Shown here: positions 54,823-62,273 of the stretch, piece after piece
Numbering within the stretch: position 1 is the first letter of the stretch
Layout: each line of letters starts with the position of its first letter
Source: GCA-2687025 sp964473525
Lineage (GTDB): Bacteria > Poribacteria > WGA-4E > GCA-2687025
Direction: 5' to 3'
DNA length: 64,000 nucleotides
Assembly (NCBI GenBank): GCA_964473525.1
Contig: CAYYPK010000003.1
Span: 124,001 to 188,000, forward strand
The notes under the pieces: model-generated
Seen by the model: only the letters and a program-made list of their open reading frames with translations
Database searches by the model: none
Told to the model about the DNA's origin: nothing
Position numbers and translations under genes: made by a program

Positions 54823-55995
54823 ATGGCAGGACAGACAGATCTCGGTCAACGCCCCCACCTCCCCTACTCTATCGGTACCGGCATCCCCGAGCACGGCGAG
54901 GCCGAGATCGAAGGCTACCTGCGATCGTTGCGCCTCCAGGGTTTCTGCGTCATCGAGCGCGTGATCCCCGAGGACGAAGTCAGCGCGGCGCGCGATAGCG
55001 TCCTCAGAGGGCGCCAACTGTTGCTGAAGGACCGCCAGCAGGAGCGCCGCCAACGCATCCAGTTGGAGCGGCAGAGGAATCCCGACACAGAGATCGACGA
55101 CAGCCCCGAGCGATCAGACCCGTGGCGCGCAGATCCGGCGCCGCCGCCGGCGCCGCCCCAGGCCGAAATCTGCGATATCGCCCGTTGCGAGGCCTTTGCC
55201 GAGTATCTAGCGGCGCCGCGTGTGCTCAAAGTGGCCCGGGCGATCCTCGACCCGCACATCCGCATTATGCAGACCGAAGTCAACAAGTCGTCGCGGCCAT
55301 CTGCTAAGCCGATCTCCGAAGAACAACTACGGCGTCGCGGCTGGCATTCGGACTGGCCGCACGATTTGACCGCCTACGGCCCCAACGAAGAACACCCGTG
55401 GAAGCATTGCGGCGCCGTGGCGCAACCCTTTCCCGACGTCTGCATGGCGCTATCGACGGTCTGGTATCTCGGGCCGGAGGATGTGACCCCGTTTAACGGC
55501 GGCACCTGGGTGGTACCGGGCTCGCATAAGGATCCGCGTAACCCCCGCGGCCCCGAGGACGGCATCGACGCCTCGGCGCCCATACCAGGGGAATTACAGG
55601 TCTCGGCGCCGGCCGGATCGGTTTACGTCCAGGACACGCGGGTCTGGCACTCGGGCGCCCTCAACCAAAGCGAGTGCGAACGCACGGCGGTGGTGTGCCG
55701 TTACGGGCCGTGGTGGTTGTCGGGGAATGAGTTCGGGAATCTGCACTCGGGCGGGCATACGTTGAGGACCTATGTGCCGCCAGATGTTTACGCCGGTTTT
55801 TCCCCGCAATTACAACTGCTCTACCGCCACCTGGTCCCAGGCGAGATGGACGTGCTGCAGCCGGGCAGCCAGAACGCGGCCGCCCGCGCCCTATCGCGGG
55901 GTCATGCGGAGCGAAGTGGCGACAACAGCCACGTGGTGGCCGGCGCGATGAGCGTGGAGGAGTGGGAGCGCCGCCGGGCCGAGGACAGCGCATGA
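54823..55995 (+). CDS. phytanoyl-CoA dioxygenase family protein (2), probable late arrival
   Basis: The 390-residue protein starts at ATG 54823 (MAGQTDLGQRPH). Fe ligands are in RRRGWHSDWPHD (His175, Asp177) and RVWHSGALNQSECER (His276), with Arg287 for 2-oxoglutarate. A charged helix (residues 60-90) and a Pro-rich linker (PAPPPAPPQ) are insertions unusual for the family. Codon choice has more A/T-ending codons than the neighbours, which suggests transfer. Its TGA stop lies inside DNA that is homologous to the SGNH gene (from 55991), so the original C-terminus may have been cut and re-terminated by the fused fragment. Confidence 0.85.
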   Translation: MAGQTDLGQRPHLPYSIGTGIPEHGEAEIEGYLRSLRLQGFCVIERVIPEDEVSAARDSVLRGRQLLLKDRQQERRQRIQLERQRNPDTEIDDSPERSDPWRADPAPPPAPPQAEICDIARCEAFAEYLAAPRVLKVARAILDPHIRIMQTEVNKSSRPSAKPISEEQLRRRGWHSDWPHDLTAYGPNEEHPWKHCGAVAQPFPDVCMALSTVWYLGPEDVTPFNGGTWVVPGSHKDPRNPRGPEDGIDASAPIPGELQVSAPAGSVYVQDTRVWHSGALNQSECERTAVVCRYGPWWLSGNEFGNLHSGGHTLRTYVPPDVYAGFSPQLQLLYRHLVPGEMDVLQPGSQNAAARALSRGHAERSGDNSHVVAGAMSVEEWERRRAEDSA

Positions 55996-56165
55996 GAATG
56001 GCCTGCGCGTCTTCAATGAATCCACGCACGTCCATGCCCGCCCGCATGTCGTTGAGCCCGTAGCAGAAGACGAACAGATCGGGGTCGCGCGCGATCACGT
56101 CCTCGCGGTACCGCTCCATGGCGCTGGGCTTGGCGGAGCTCGGGTACCCAGGGCTGCGCGTGGAG
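55991..56165 (-). pseudogene. duplicated internal fragment of the SGNH hydrolase gene
   Basis: About 170 bases match 53835-54009 at roughly 85-90% identity by eye, in the same orientation. The fragment encodes MERYREDVIARDPDLFVFCY and GLNDMRAGMDVRGFIEDAQA. It lacks the start, the nucleophile and the C-terminal Asp-His block. It begins abruptly at the last codon of the oxygenase gene. Confidence 0.85.
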
Positions 56166-56185
56166 CACGCTCCGCAGCCGCGCGG

Positions 56186-57082
56186 CTACAGCCGGTGGTC
56201 GTCCAGTATGGTCTGCAGCCGATCCCAAGAGGCGTTCCCCGCCTGCTTGTTCGGGTCGGCCTCATTCTCCGTCTCGGCTGCGCGCCGCATGAAGGCGTGT
56301 CCCGCGCCGTCGTAGATGATCGGCTCGTAGAACTGTCCTGCCGCTTCCATCAGCTGCTCCGTCTGTGGAATCGTCACGTTGATGCGGCCGTCGTTCCCGC
56401 CGTAGAAGCCGTAGACGGGCGCCGTGATCCGCAGGATGTCGGCAGCGTTCGTCGGGCCGCTGCCGTAGAACACACAGACGGCGGTCAGGTCGGCGAAGTT
56501 CGTCGCGAACCGGAACGTCTCGGTACCTCCCCAGCAGAAGCCTGCGACGGCGACCGCGCCGTTCGATTCGGGGAGTGCGGCAACCGCCTCCGCGACGGCG
56601 GTCAGGTCGGCGGTGATCTGGTTGGCTGGAAGCGCGCCGATCGCCTGCCGCGCGGCATCCTGATTGGCGAAGTCGGCCGTGTTCCCTCCTCCGGGCGCCA
56701 TGCCTGACAGCAGATCCGGCGCGATGGCGATGTACCCGACGTCGGCGACCTGGTCGCCGAGATCGCGGACCCAGTCGGTCAGTCCGCGGTTCTCGTGGAT
56801 CAGGATCACGGCGAGGGTCGGTTCGATCACTTCGGGGTGGGAGACGAACGCGGCAACACTGCGCCCACCTGGCGGGATGTCGACCCACTCGCTGTGCCGC
56901 TCGGACAGATTCGCGACTACCGGAGGGTCGCCGGCCGCCCCGTCGTCCGGGTCTTCGTCCGTGTCCAGCGGCGGCCCCTGCTCGCTCCCGACATCATCGG
57001 CCTCGGGGATGTCGGCGTCATTCTCGCCGCAGGACAGCAGACAGAAGGCGCATGCGAGCAACACGGCGATCGTACGGTACAT
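56186..57082 (-). CDS. dienelactone hydrolase family lipoprotein
   Basis: ATG 57082 opens a lipoprotein signal (MYRTIAVLLACAFCLLSC), with an acidic spacer of 40 residues before the hydrolase. The DLH Cys-Asp-His triad is intact: Cys183 in VAGFCWGGTETF, Asp231 in YGGNDGRIN and His262 in DGAGHAFMR. The ENRGL segment (Glu97) is the usual partner of Cys. The enzyme would sit on the periplasmic face of a membrane; its substrate (a lactone or ester) is unknown. It follows the SGNH scar and is not in an evident operon. Confidence 0.9.
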   Translation of the reverse strand: MYRTIAVLLACAFCLLSCGENDADIPEADDVGSEQGPPLDTDEDPDDGAAGDPPVVANLSERHSEWVDIPPGGRSVAAFVSHPEVIEPTLAVILIHENRGLTDWVRDLGDQVADVGYIAIAPDLLSGMAPGGGNTADFANQDAARQAIGALPANQITADLTAVAEAVAALPESNGAVAVAGFCWGGTETFRFATNFADLTAVCVFYGSGPTNAADILRITAPVYGFYGGNDGRINVTIPQTEQLMEAAGQFYEPIIYDGAGHAFMRRAAETENEADPNKQAGNASWDRLQTILDDHRL

Positions 57083-57332
57083 GGGCGCTTGCCCCTTATC
57101 AGCAGCGGGCCGCGCGGCTCTGCTGGCCGCGGCGGAATGGCGGTCGGCTGTGTCGAGTGTGCCGAATGCGGCCGCCACAGGCAAACGGCAGACGCCCGAC
57201 AGCGGATGTGGGGGCTCCGTCTCGCCGCGCGTGCCACGGCAGGGATATCGCCGACCGGCGGGAGTCCTTGTGGACAACGCAGGCAGCCAATAAGATGCGC
57301 GGTGTCAGCGACAAGAACGACGGAGGAGGGAC

Positions 57333-58661
57333 ATGTCACTACTCGCTAGCGCCGCCGAATCCTGGCACGCGCACCCGAAGGCAGCCCCTGTGCTGGAGCG
57401 CCAGGGCGATGCGTTCGTCACCGCCGCGAATGGCACGCGCACGTGCGTCGGTGGGTGGAGCGTGCGGTATGAGAACATCGAGCCGGGCGCCACGCTCAGC
57501 GTGTCCTGCGACGCCGTTGAGACGGACACCTTCGAGCCGCTCGACTCGCTGCGTTGCTTCGTCGAGTGGGAGGGTCAGGAGGGCCGGCATTGGGAGTACC
57601 TCACGCCCAGGGCTGGTGACGGCGGGGCAATCAACTTCTCGCGAGTCGTGACGGCCCCGGACGCGGCGACCGCGTTCTCGGTCCGCATCCTCTTCCGCTG
57701 GTCCACGACGGGCTCCGTGACATGGCAGCATCCTGTTGTAGGAACCGCCGAACGCGCCGCGCCGCGTGAGCCCGTGAAGATCGCGCTCGTCAGCGGCAAG
57801 GTGTACGCCAGGCGTGGCCCATTCCGCACGGCGCAGGACAACATCGACTTCTACCTGCCCCTGTGTGAGGCTGCCGCTGCCGAGAAACCCGCCCTCATCG
57901 TTCTCCCCGAGATCGCGCTGCACTACAACATCGACGAGAGCCCCATCGACCTCGGCGTGCCGACCGACGACGCGGAGACGGCGCCGTTCTCGGACCTCGC
58001 GAAGAAGCACGGCTTGCGCCTGCTCCTCGGGATGTACGAACGCGACGGCGACGCCGTGTTCAACAGCGCGGTGCTGTACGGGCCAAGTGGCGATGTCGAA
58101 GGCGTCTACCGCAAGGTGCATCTGGCCGTGGGCGGCGAGGACGAGAACGGCCTGCTGGCGGGCGACGACTTCCCGGTGTTCGACACGGACATCGGACGCA
58201 TCGGGTGCAACATCTGCATGGATAGCTCTGCCGCCGAGTCGTCCCGCATGGTTGGCGTGAACGGCGCGGACATGCTTCTGCTGCCCATCATGGGCGACCA
58301 CCGCGCAGACAGGTGGAGCGTCGGCTCCCCGCACTTCAGCGAGGAGCGCTGGAAGGCGATCATGCGGACGCACGCCATGGACACGCAACTCGCCATGGTC
58401 GTCGTGCGCAACACGTCGCACGGTAGCTGCATCATCGACCGCAAGGGCGACATCCTCGCCTGGAACGAGGGCGACCGGGACTTCGTGATCGGCGAACTCC
58501 GGCTCGACGACGGCCTGCGCACCTGGAACGGCGGATGCTTCCGCGACGTGAACTGGATGCAGCGGCGTCCGCACCTCTACCGCGAGTCCACGAGAGCGGG
58601 CGTTGTTGGGAACATGGGCGAAGCGAGCACCGAGCCCGCGCGAGGAGAACTCAACCGATGA
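57333..58661 (+). CDS. nitrilase superfamily amidohydrolase with N-terminal beta domain
   Basis: The 442-residue protein has GGAGGG before ATG 57333. Residues 1-140 are a beta-sandwich-like domain absent from ordinary nitrilases. The C-N hydrolase domain follows, with Glu193 (IVLPEIALH), Lys261 (VYRKVHLAVGG) and Cys295 (GCNICMDSSAAES), so the triad is complete. It is the first gene of a three-gene chain: its stop overlaps the deacetylase start by ATGA. Together the set suggests breakdown or remodelling of an N-acyl compound. Substrate unknown. Confidence 0.88.
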   Translation: MSLLASAAESWHAHPKAAPVLERQGDAFVTAANGTRTCVGGWSVRYENIEPGATLSVSCDAVETDTFEPLDSLRCFVEWEGQEGRHWEYLTPRAGDGGAINFSRVVTAPDAATAFSVRILFRWSTTGSVTWQHPVVGTAERAAPREPVKIALVSGKVYARRGPFRTAQDNIDFYLPLCEAAAAEKPALIVLPEIALHYNIDESPIDLGVPTDDAETAPFSDLAKKHGLRLLLGMYERDGDAVFNSAVLYGPSGDVEGVYRKVHLAVGGEDENGLLAGDDFPVFDTDIGRIGCNICMDSSAAESSRMVGVNGADMLLLPIMGDHRADRWSVGSPHFSEERWKAIMRTHAMDTQLAMVVVRNTSHGSCIIDRKGDILAWNEGDRDFVIGELRLDDGLRTWNGGCFRDVNWMQRRPHLYRESTRAGVVGNMGEASTEPARGELNR

Positions 58662-59509
58662 GCGGCACAGTCCTACTAGGCTACGACGTTGAGACCGCGT
58701 CCGACAGCACGGCGGGATTCCTCGATGGCGCCGCCGAGCTTCACACGAAGTACGACGTGCCGTGGTCCATCTACCTCGTCGGGTCGACCGTCGAGGCGCG
58801 TGTGGACGACATCCTGCGGCACAAGGACGATCCGCTCCTGACGATCGGCCAGCACACGTACAGCCACATGCTCCTCAAGTCGATCTACATGACGCCGCGC
58901 GACGGCAGAGAGATACATGGAGGCGCGCAGACGTACTTCAAGGCGGGCGGATCGCTCGACGAGGTGGCGTCCGAGATCGAGAAGACGCAGAAGATCATCC
59001 GCGACCTGCTCGGCATCGAATGCGAGGGCCTGACAGGGCCGTGGGGCTACTACCGAGGCCTCGCCGATCGCGAGGACATCCTGCAGGTGCTGCACGACAA
59101 CGGCATCCGCTGGATTCGCACCAACGCGCGCGATTTCCGCGACTGCCAGCCGGTGCCGTTCACCGAGCAGCCCTACTTCTACGAGCAGCAGGGCTTCCCG
59201 GACATCCTCGAGCTGGGCATACAGGGTTACCAGGACGACTTCTACTGGGAGCGCTTCGACGACCGCCGACATGGCGACACGTACCAGGACTACCTGTACG
59301 CGACGCTGGAGGAGATCGCCGAGAACGACTGGGTCTGGAACCTGTGCAGCCACGACCACGGCACGTTCACCGCGGAGATGTTCCACCAGACGAAGGGCAA
59401 GTGGCTGAGCGACTTCATCGCCCGAGGCAAGGAGATCGGCGTCCGGTTCGCGTCGCCCAAGCAGGTGTACGAAGAGATGCTCGCCGCGCGCGAGGCAGCC
59501 GCCGGATGA
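58658..59509 (+). CDS. polysaccharide deacetylase family protein (NodB homology)
   Basis: The 283-residue protein starts at ATG 58658 within the 4-base overlap. NodB landmarks: LLGYDVETASDST (Asp-metal region at the start), TIGQHTYSHMLL (HxxxH metal ligands), GLTGPWGYYRG (motif 3) and NLCSHDHGTFTAEM near the C-terminus (catalytic His). No signal peptide is visible, so it acts inside the cell or on small molecules. It belongs to the DCA/PgdA-like group that removes N-acetyl or ureido groups. It overlaps the oxygenase gene by 4 bases. Confidence 0.88.
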   Translation: MSGTVLLGYDVETASDSTAGFLDGAAELHTKYDVPWSIYLVGSTVEARVDDILRHKDDPLLTIGQHTYSHMLLKSIYMTPRDGREIHGGAQTYFKAGGSLDEVASEIEKTQKIIRDLLGIECEGLTGPWGYYRGLADREDILQVLHDNGIRWIRTNARDFRDCQPVPFTEQPYFYEQQGFPDILELGIQGYQDDFYWERFDDRRHGDTYQDYLYATLEEIAENDWVWNLCSHDHGTFTAEMFHQTKGKWLSDFIARGKEIGVRFASPKQVYEEMLAAREAAAG

Positions 59510-60252
59510 CGGAACTCGCTCAGCAGGTATACGAACAAGGCTACTGCGTCATCGAAGCGGCGTATTCCTCCGACGAGTGCGCTGAGATCGAAGAGATCCT
59601 CGTCGACGCGTGGCGGCGGGACGAACGCGAAACGATGGGCGGCGTCTTCGGGAGCGTCTTCCATCCGCTCCTGAAGCACGCGCCGGGCATGGCGCGGTTC
59701 TACGACCGCCCGGACATCGTCTCGGTCATCGGTGAGGTGTTGCAGGACGACGTGTGCCTCGCGCACAGCGGCGCGCTGCTCGCGGACGAGACGCGCCAGT
59801 TCTGCGGCTGGCACGTCCACCTCAATGGCGACCAGTACAACCGCTGGGCGCCCAAGCCAGACGACTACGGCCGTCAGGTCGAGCGCGTGCTAGGCAACGT
59901 CTACGTCCACGGGTCCAACGAGACTACGGGCGAATTGCTGGTGCATCCACGCCGCGTCACGGACCCGTGGGATGCCCCGCACGACGACTGGGCGGTCGAG
60001 TGGGACGACCAGGCCGTGCTGACATGCCCGCCGGGTAGCATCGTGATCTTCGATACTGCCCTATGGCACGCGGCACGCGCGCCGTCTCGGCCGTGTCGGC
60101 GGTTCATCTGGGGCGCGCACTACAGTCGGATGAGTGACCCCACGCCGCATCGTGAGGACAACTGGCACGACTCGCCCGAGATACAGGCGCACCGCGCGAC
60201 GTATGAGACGTTCGCGAGTCTCACGGACGCGAAGCCCGCGAAGTTCCGGTAG
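59506..60252 (+). CDS. phytanoyl-CoA dioxygenase family protein (3), HxH variant
   Basis: The 248-residue protein starts at ATG 59506 (MTELAQQVYEQGYCVIEAAY). The double-stranded beta-helix fold is clear, with distal His188 in FDTALWHAARAPSRP and Arg199. The usual HxD metal pair is replaced by His103-Val-His105 in CGWHVHLNGDQ, so iron binding or activity may differ. It ends the nitrilase-deacetylase-oxygenase chain. Its last 32 bases overlap the convergent HEPN gene. Confidence 0.85.
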   Translation: MTELAQQVYEQGYCVIEAAYSSDECAEIEEILVDAWRRDERETMGGVFGSVFHPLLKHAPGMARFYDRPDIVSVIGEVLQDDVCLAHSGALLADETRQFCGWHVHLNGDQYNRWAPKPDDYGRQVERVLGNVYVHGSNETTGELLVHPRRVTDPWDAPHDDWAVEWDDQAVLTCPPGSIVIFDTALWHAARAPSRPCRRFIWGAHYSRMSDPTPHREDNWHDSPEIQAHRATYETFASLTDAKPAKFR

Positions 60253-60667
60253 CTTCCTGGGCGTTCGTGCCGCCCTCCACGATGGACAGGTTCCGCAGTG
60301 TCTGTCTGCCAGAGTCTACAGCTTTGCGCGCGACATCCACCAGACTCTGACCTTGCCACTCAGCTTCGTAGTCCGCCTTTAGGCGATCTGCGTACAGCCT
60401 CCTTAGGGCCGCGGCCACACTCCTGTATTGCGGGGTCCCCTTCCTGCGTCGGTCGAAGCCCTTGCGAACGTAGTCATGGGTTGCCTTCTGAGACACGTTC
60501 GCATCAGCTAGATGGATGCGCAGATGGTCGCGAGCGCTGTGGAATGCCGCATAGTACGCCCGGCTGATTGCCGTACGGCACCTTGCCTCACGGTCCTGGT
60601 CCTTGCCGTCAAGATCAGCCACAAGGGCTTCCGCCACGTGCAGGAAGCCCTCCCACGCAAACGTCAT
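60221..60667 (-). CDS. HEPN-domain protein, putative RNase toxin
   Basis: The 148-residue all-helical protein has the HEPN-type RCRTAISRAYYAAFHSARDH segment (residues 29-48) and the later LYADRLKADYEAEW. An R-x5-H motif (Arg46 to His52 in RDHLRIH) could serve as the RNase centre; the more usual place, in the ADR-x-x-ADY region, has no His. It starts by ATGA overlap with the gene upstream, and is the last of a three-gene unit. HEPN proteins act as toxins or defence nucleases when paired with a regulator. Confidence 0.75.
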   Translation of the reverse strand: MTFAWEGFLHVAEALVADLDGKDQDREARCRTAISRAYYAAFHSARDHLRIHLADANVSQKATHDYVRKGFDRRRKGTPQYRSVAAALRRLYADRLKADYEAEWQGQSLVDVARKAVDSGRQTLRNLSIVEGGTNAQEATGTSRASRP

Positions 60668-61497
60668 CTGTATTCGACATCGACGGAGATGTCCTCGTCC
60701 ACGTCCACCGACTGGTCAAGCCACCACTCCTGGTCGAAGCGCTCCAGTTGAGCGTTGGCGCGCGCGGCGTCGCGACCTGCCTGGATGTAGACGCACAGCG
60801 TAGTCAGCGGCTCCTCTGCGTCGTAGAGCACTTCGAGTGCGATCGGCCTGCCCGGGAAATACCTGCGAACCGCGTCAGCGATATTCCAGAGCTCCTGGAT
60901 GACGCCGGGCTTCTTCCGAAGGTAGGCGGTGACCTCCTTGACGTCGCGCATCGAGTAAAGCGGATGCAAGGGAGGCTTAGGAACCGACACAACGGGCAGT
61001 TGGCTGGCGGGCCAGTCATGGGTCCAGACCGGCGCGTCCAGGGAGGGGTCTGCCGTGCTCAGAATCAGCGCGCCAGTCACCGGCCCTGGCTCCGGGTCGC
61101 CTGCAAGAGGTCTGTCGAACGCAACGGACTCGTGCACTGTTGGGACGAATGCGCAGTATGGCTCGGGCACAGGCGCGGTAATCCCGCCCCCGACCCAGAT
61201 CCCATTAGGTCCGACGTCGATGGATTCTGCATACGCAACGCCCGCTATCGCCGTGACACCAACCCCTGGCCCGTCGACGCCCATCTCACCCCAAGTAGGA
61301 AACGGCGCGGCACCGGGCAACCCGCCGCTAGTGCTCGTCAGCGAAGTCGGATCCGTAGCGAAACGCCTCCCGTCCGCCGAGTGTAACTCGCGACCTATGC
61401 GGTCGCGATGGGCCAACCTGGCGAAGTGGTCCCCCTCAGTCAGCGAGGGGAACCCGCTGAGGTCGTAGGCGTCACGCAGCTGTGGACCTTCACTCAT
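60664..61497 (-). CDS. hypothetical protein, middle gene of the HEPN cassette
   Basis: The 277-residue protein starts at ATG 61497, overlapping the gene before it by 8 bases. The N-terminal 160 residues are Gly/Pro-rich and of unknown fold. The C-terminal 110 residues (VKEVTAYLRKKPGVIQELW, YFPGRPIALEVLYDAEEP, RFDQEWWLDQSVDVDEDI) look like a compact alpha/beta domain. It recalls small proteins I have seen next to HEPN genes, which suggests an antitoxin-like role. I cannot assign a Pfam family. Confidence 0.65.
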   Translation of the reverse strand: MSEGPQLRDAYDLSGFPSLTEGDHFARLAHRDRIGRELHSADGRRFATDPTSLTSTSGGLPGAAPFPTWGEMGVDGPGVGVTAIAGVAYAESIDVGPNGIWVGGGITAPVPEPYCAFVPTVHESVAFDRPLAGDPEPGPVTGALILSTADPSLDAPVWTHDWPASQLPVVSVPKPPLHPLYSMRDVKEVTAYLRKKPGVIQELWNIADAVRRYFPGRPIALEVLYDAEEPLTTLCVYIQAGRDAARANAQLERFDQEWWLDQSVDVDEDISVDVEYR

Positions 61498-62176
61498 CAA
61501 TATTACCTACTATGCCTGGCCAGAACGCGTCAAAGTGATGGCACAGGTTTTCGAACCGCGCGACGCCGGCTAGGACAGCGGTAGCCTCCCCTGCCGGCTC
61601 AAGGCTGATATCGTAATTCGCGTGGAACAGGACACCACTGACGGGATCGGTGTCCGTCGCGTCACGTTGGCTCCCGGCCCGGAACGTCACATGGAGGCGC
61701 GTGCCCTTATCCACAGGATACACCAGCTGGATCGCCGCCTCTACGGGTGCGTGCGTCCTTGCCCGTCCGCTGCCGATAAACGTGTCCAGCATCCAGGCCT
61801 GAGGGTCCTCCATGGGCAGGAACAGTGTGAGGTTAACGCCCACGCCCTTGTACTCGAGGAGCGTCGGCTCCTGTGTCTCAACGAACCTCGTCGCGATATC
61901 GGGTACCACGGCCGAGTCCGTTGCGGCGCCCGGCTCGCGGTACTCAACCTCGAGCATGTCCTCAGACAGCGAGAAGCGGCACCCATTCGCGTACTGCACG
62001 ATCCTGGAGGAGTCCTGACGGGATCCCTCACGCCACTCCTCGTCGTCCCAACTATCATCGACGATGCCCCGAGAATGGAGATAGGCGTGCCGAAGCACCG
62101 GGGGGTTGAAGGGCGTGGCTACGACTGCGACCCCTCTGGATGCCCAAGTATGATCCATGCGCTCTCGTCCTGCCAT
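61490..62176 (-). CDS. hypothetical protein, first gene of the HEPN cassette (TIGR04255-like?)
   Basis: The 228-residue protein has no signal peptide or membrane span. It has alternating strands (QYANGCRFSLSEDMLEVEY, GVGVNLTLFLPMEDPQAWML) and a C-terminal helix ending FENLCHHFDAFWPGIVGNID. The pattern of a conserved F-x-x-F-W end loosely recalls the sporadic TIGR04255 family, low confidence. ATG 62176 or ATG 62158 could be the start; the latter has AGGACGAGAG in front. Its stop overlaps the start of the middle gene. Confidence 0.6.
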   Translation of the reverse strand: MAGRERMDHTWASRGVAVVATPFNPPVLRHAYLHSRGIVDDSWDDEEWREGSRQDSSRIVQYANGCRFSLSEDMLEVEYREPGAATDSAVVPDIATRFVETQEPTLLEYKGVGVNLTLFLPMEDPQAWMLDTFIGSGRARTHAPVEAAIQLVYPVDKGTRLHVTFRAGSQRDATDTDPVSGVLFHANYDISLEPAGEATAVLAGVARFENLCHHFDAFWPGIVGNIDE

Positions 62177-62273
62177 TCGTGGGGCTCTGATGGTGGTGAG
62201 TCTACCCCACCAGTGCCCTGTGGCGCCAGTCCGAGTGCACAGAGGGGATCCAGACTGGCGCCAATGCCCAGGT

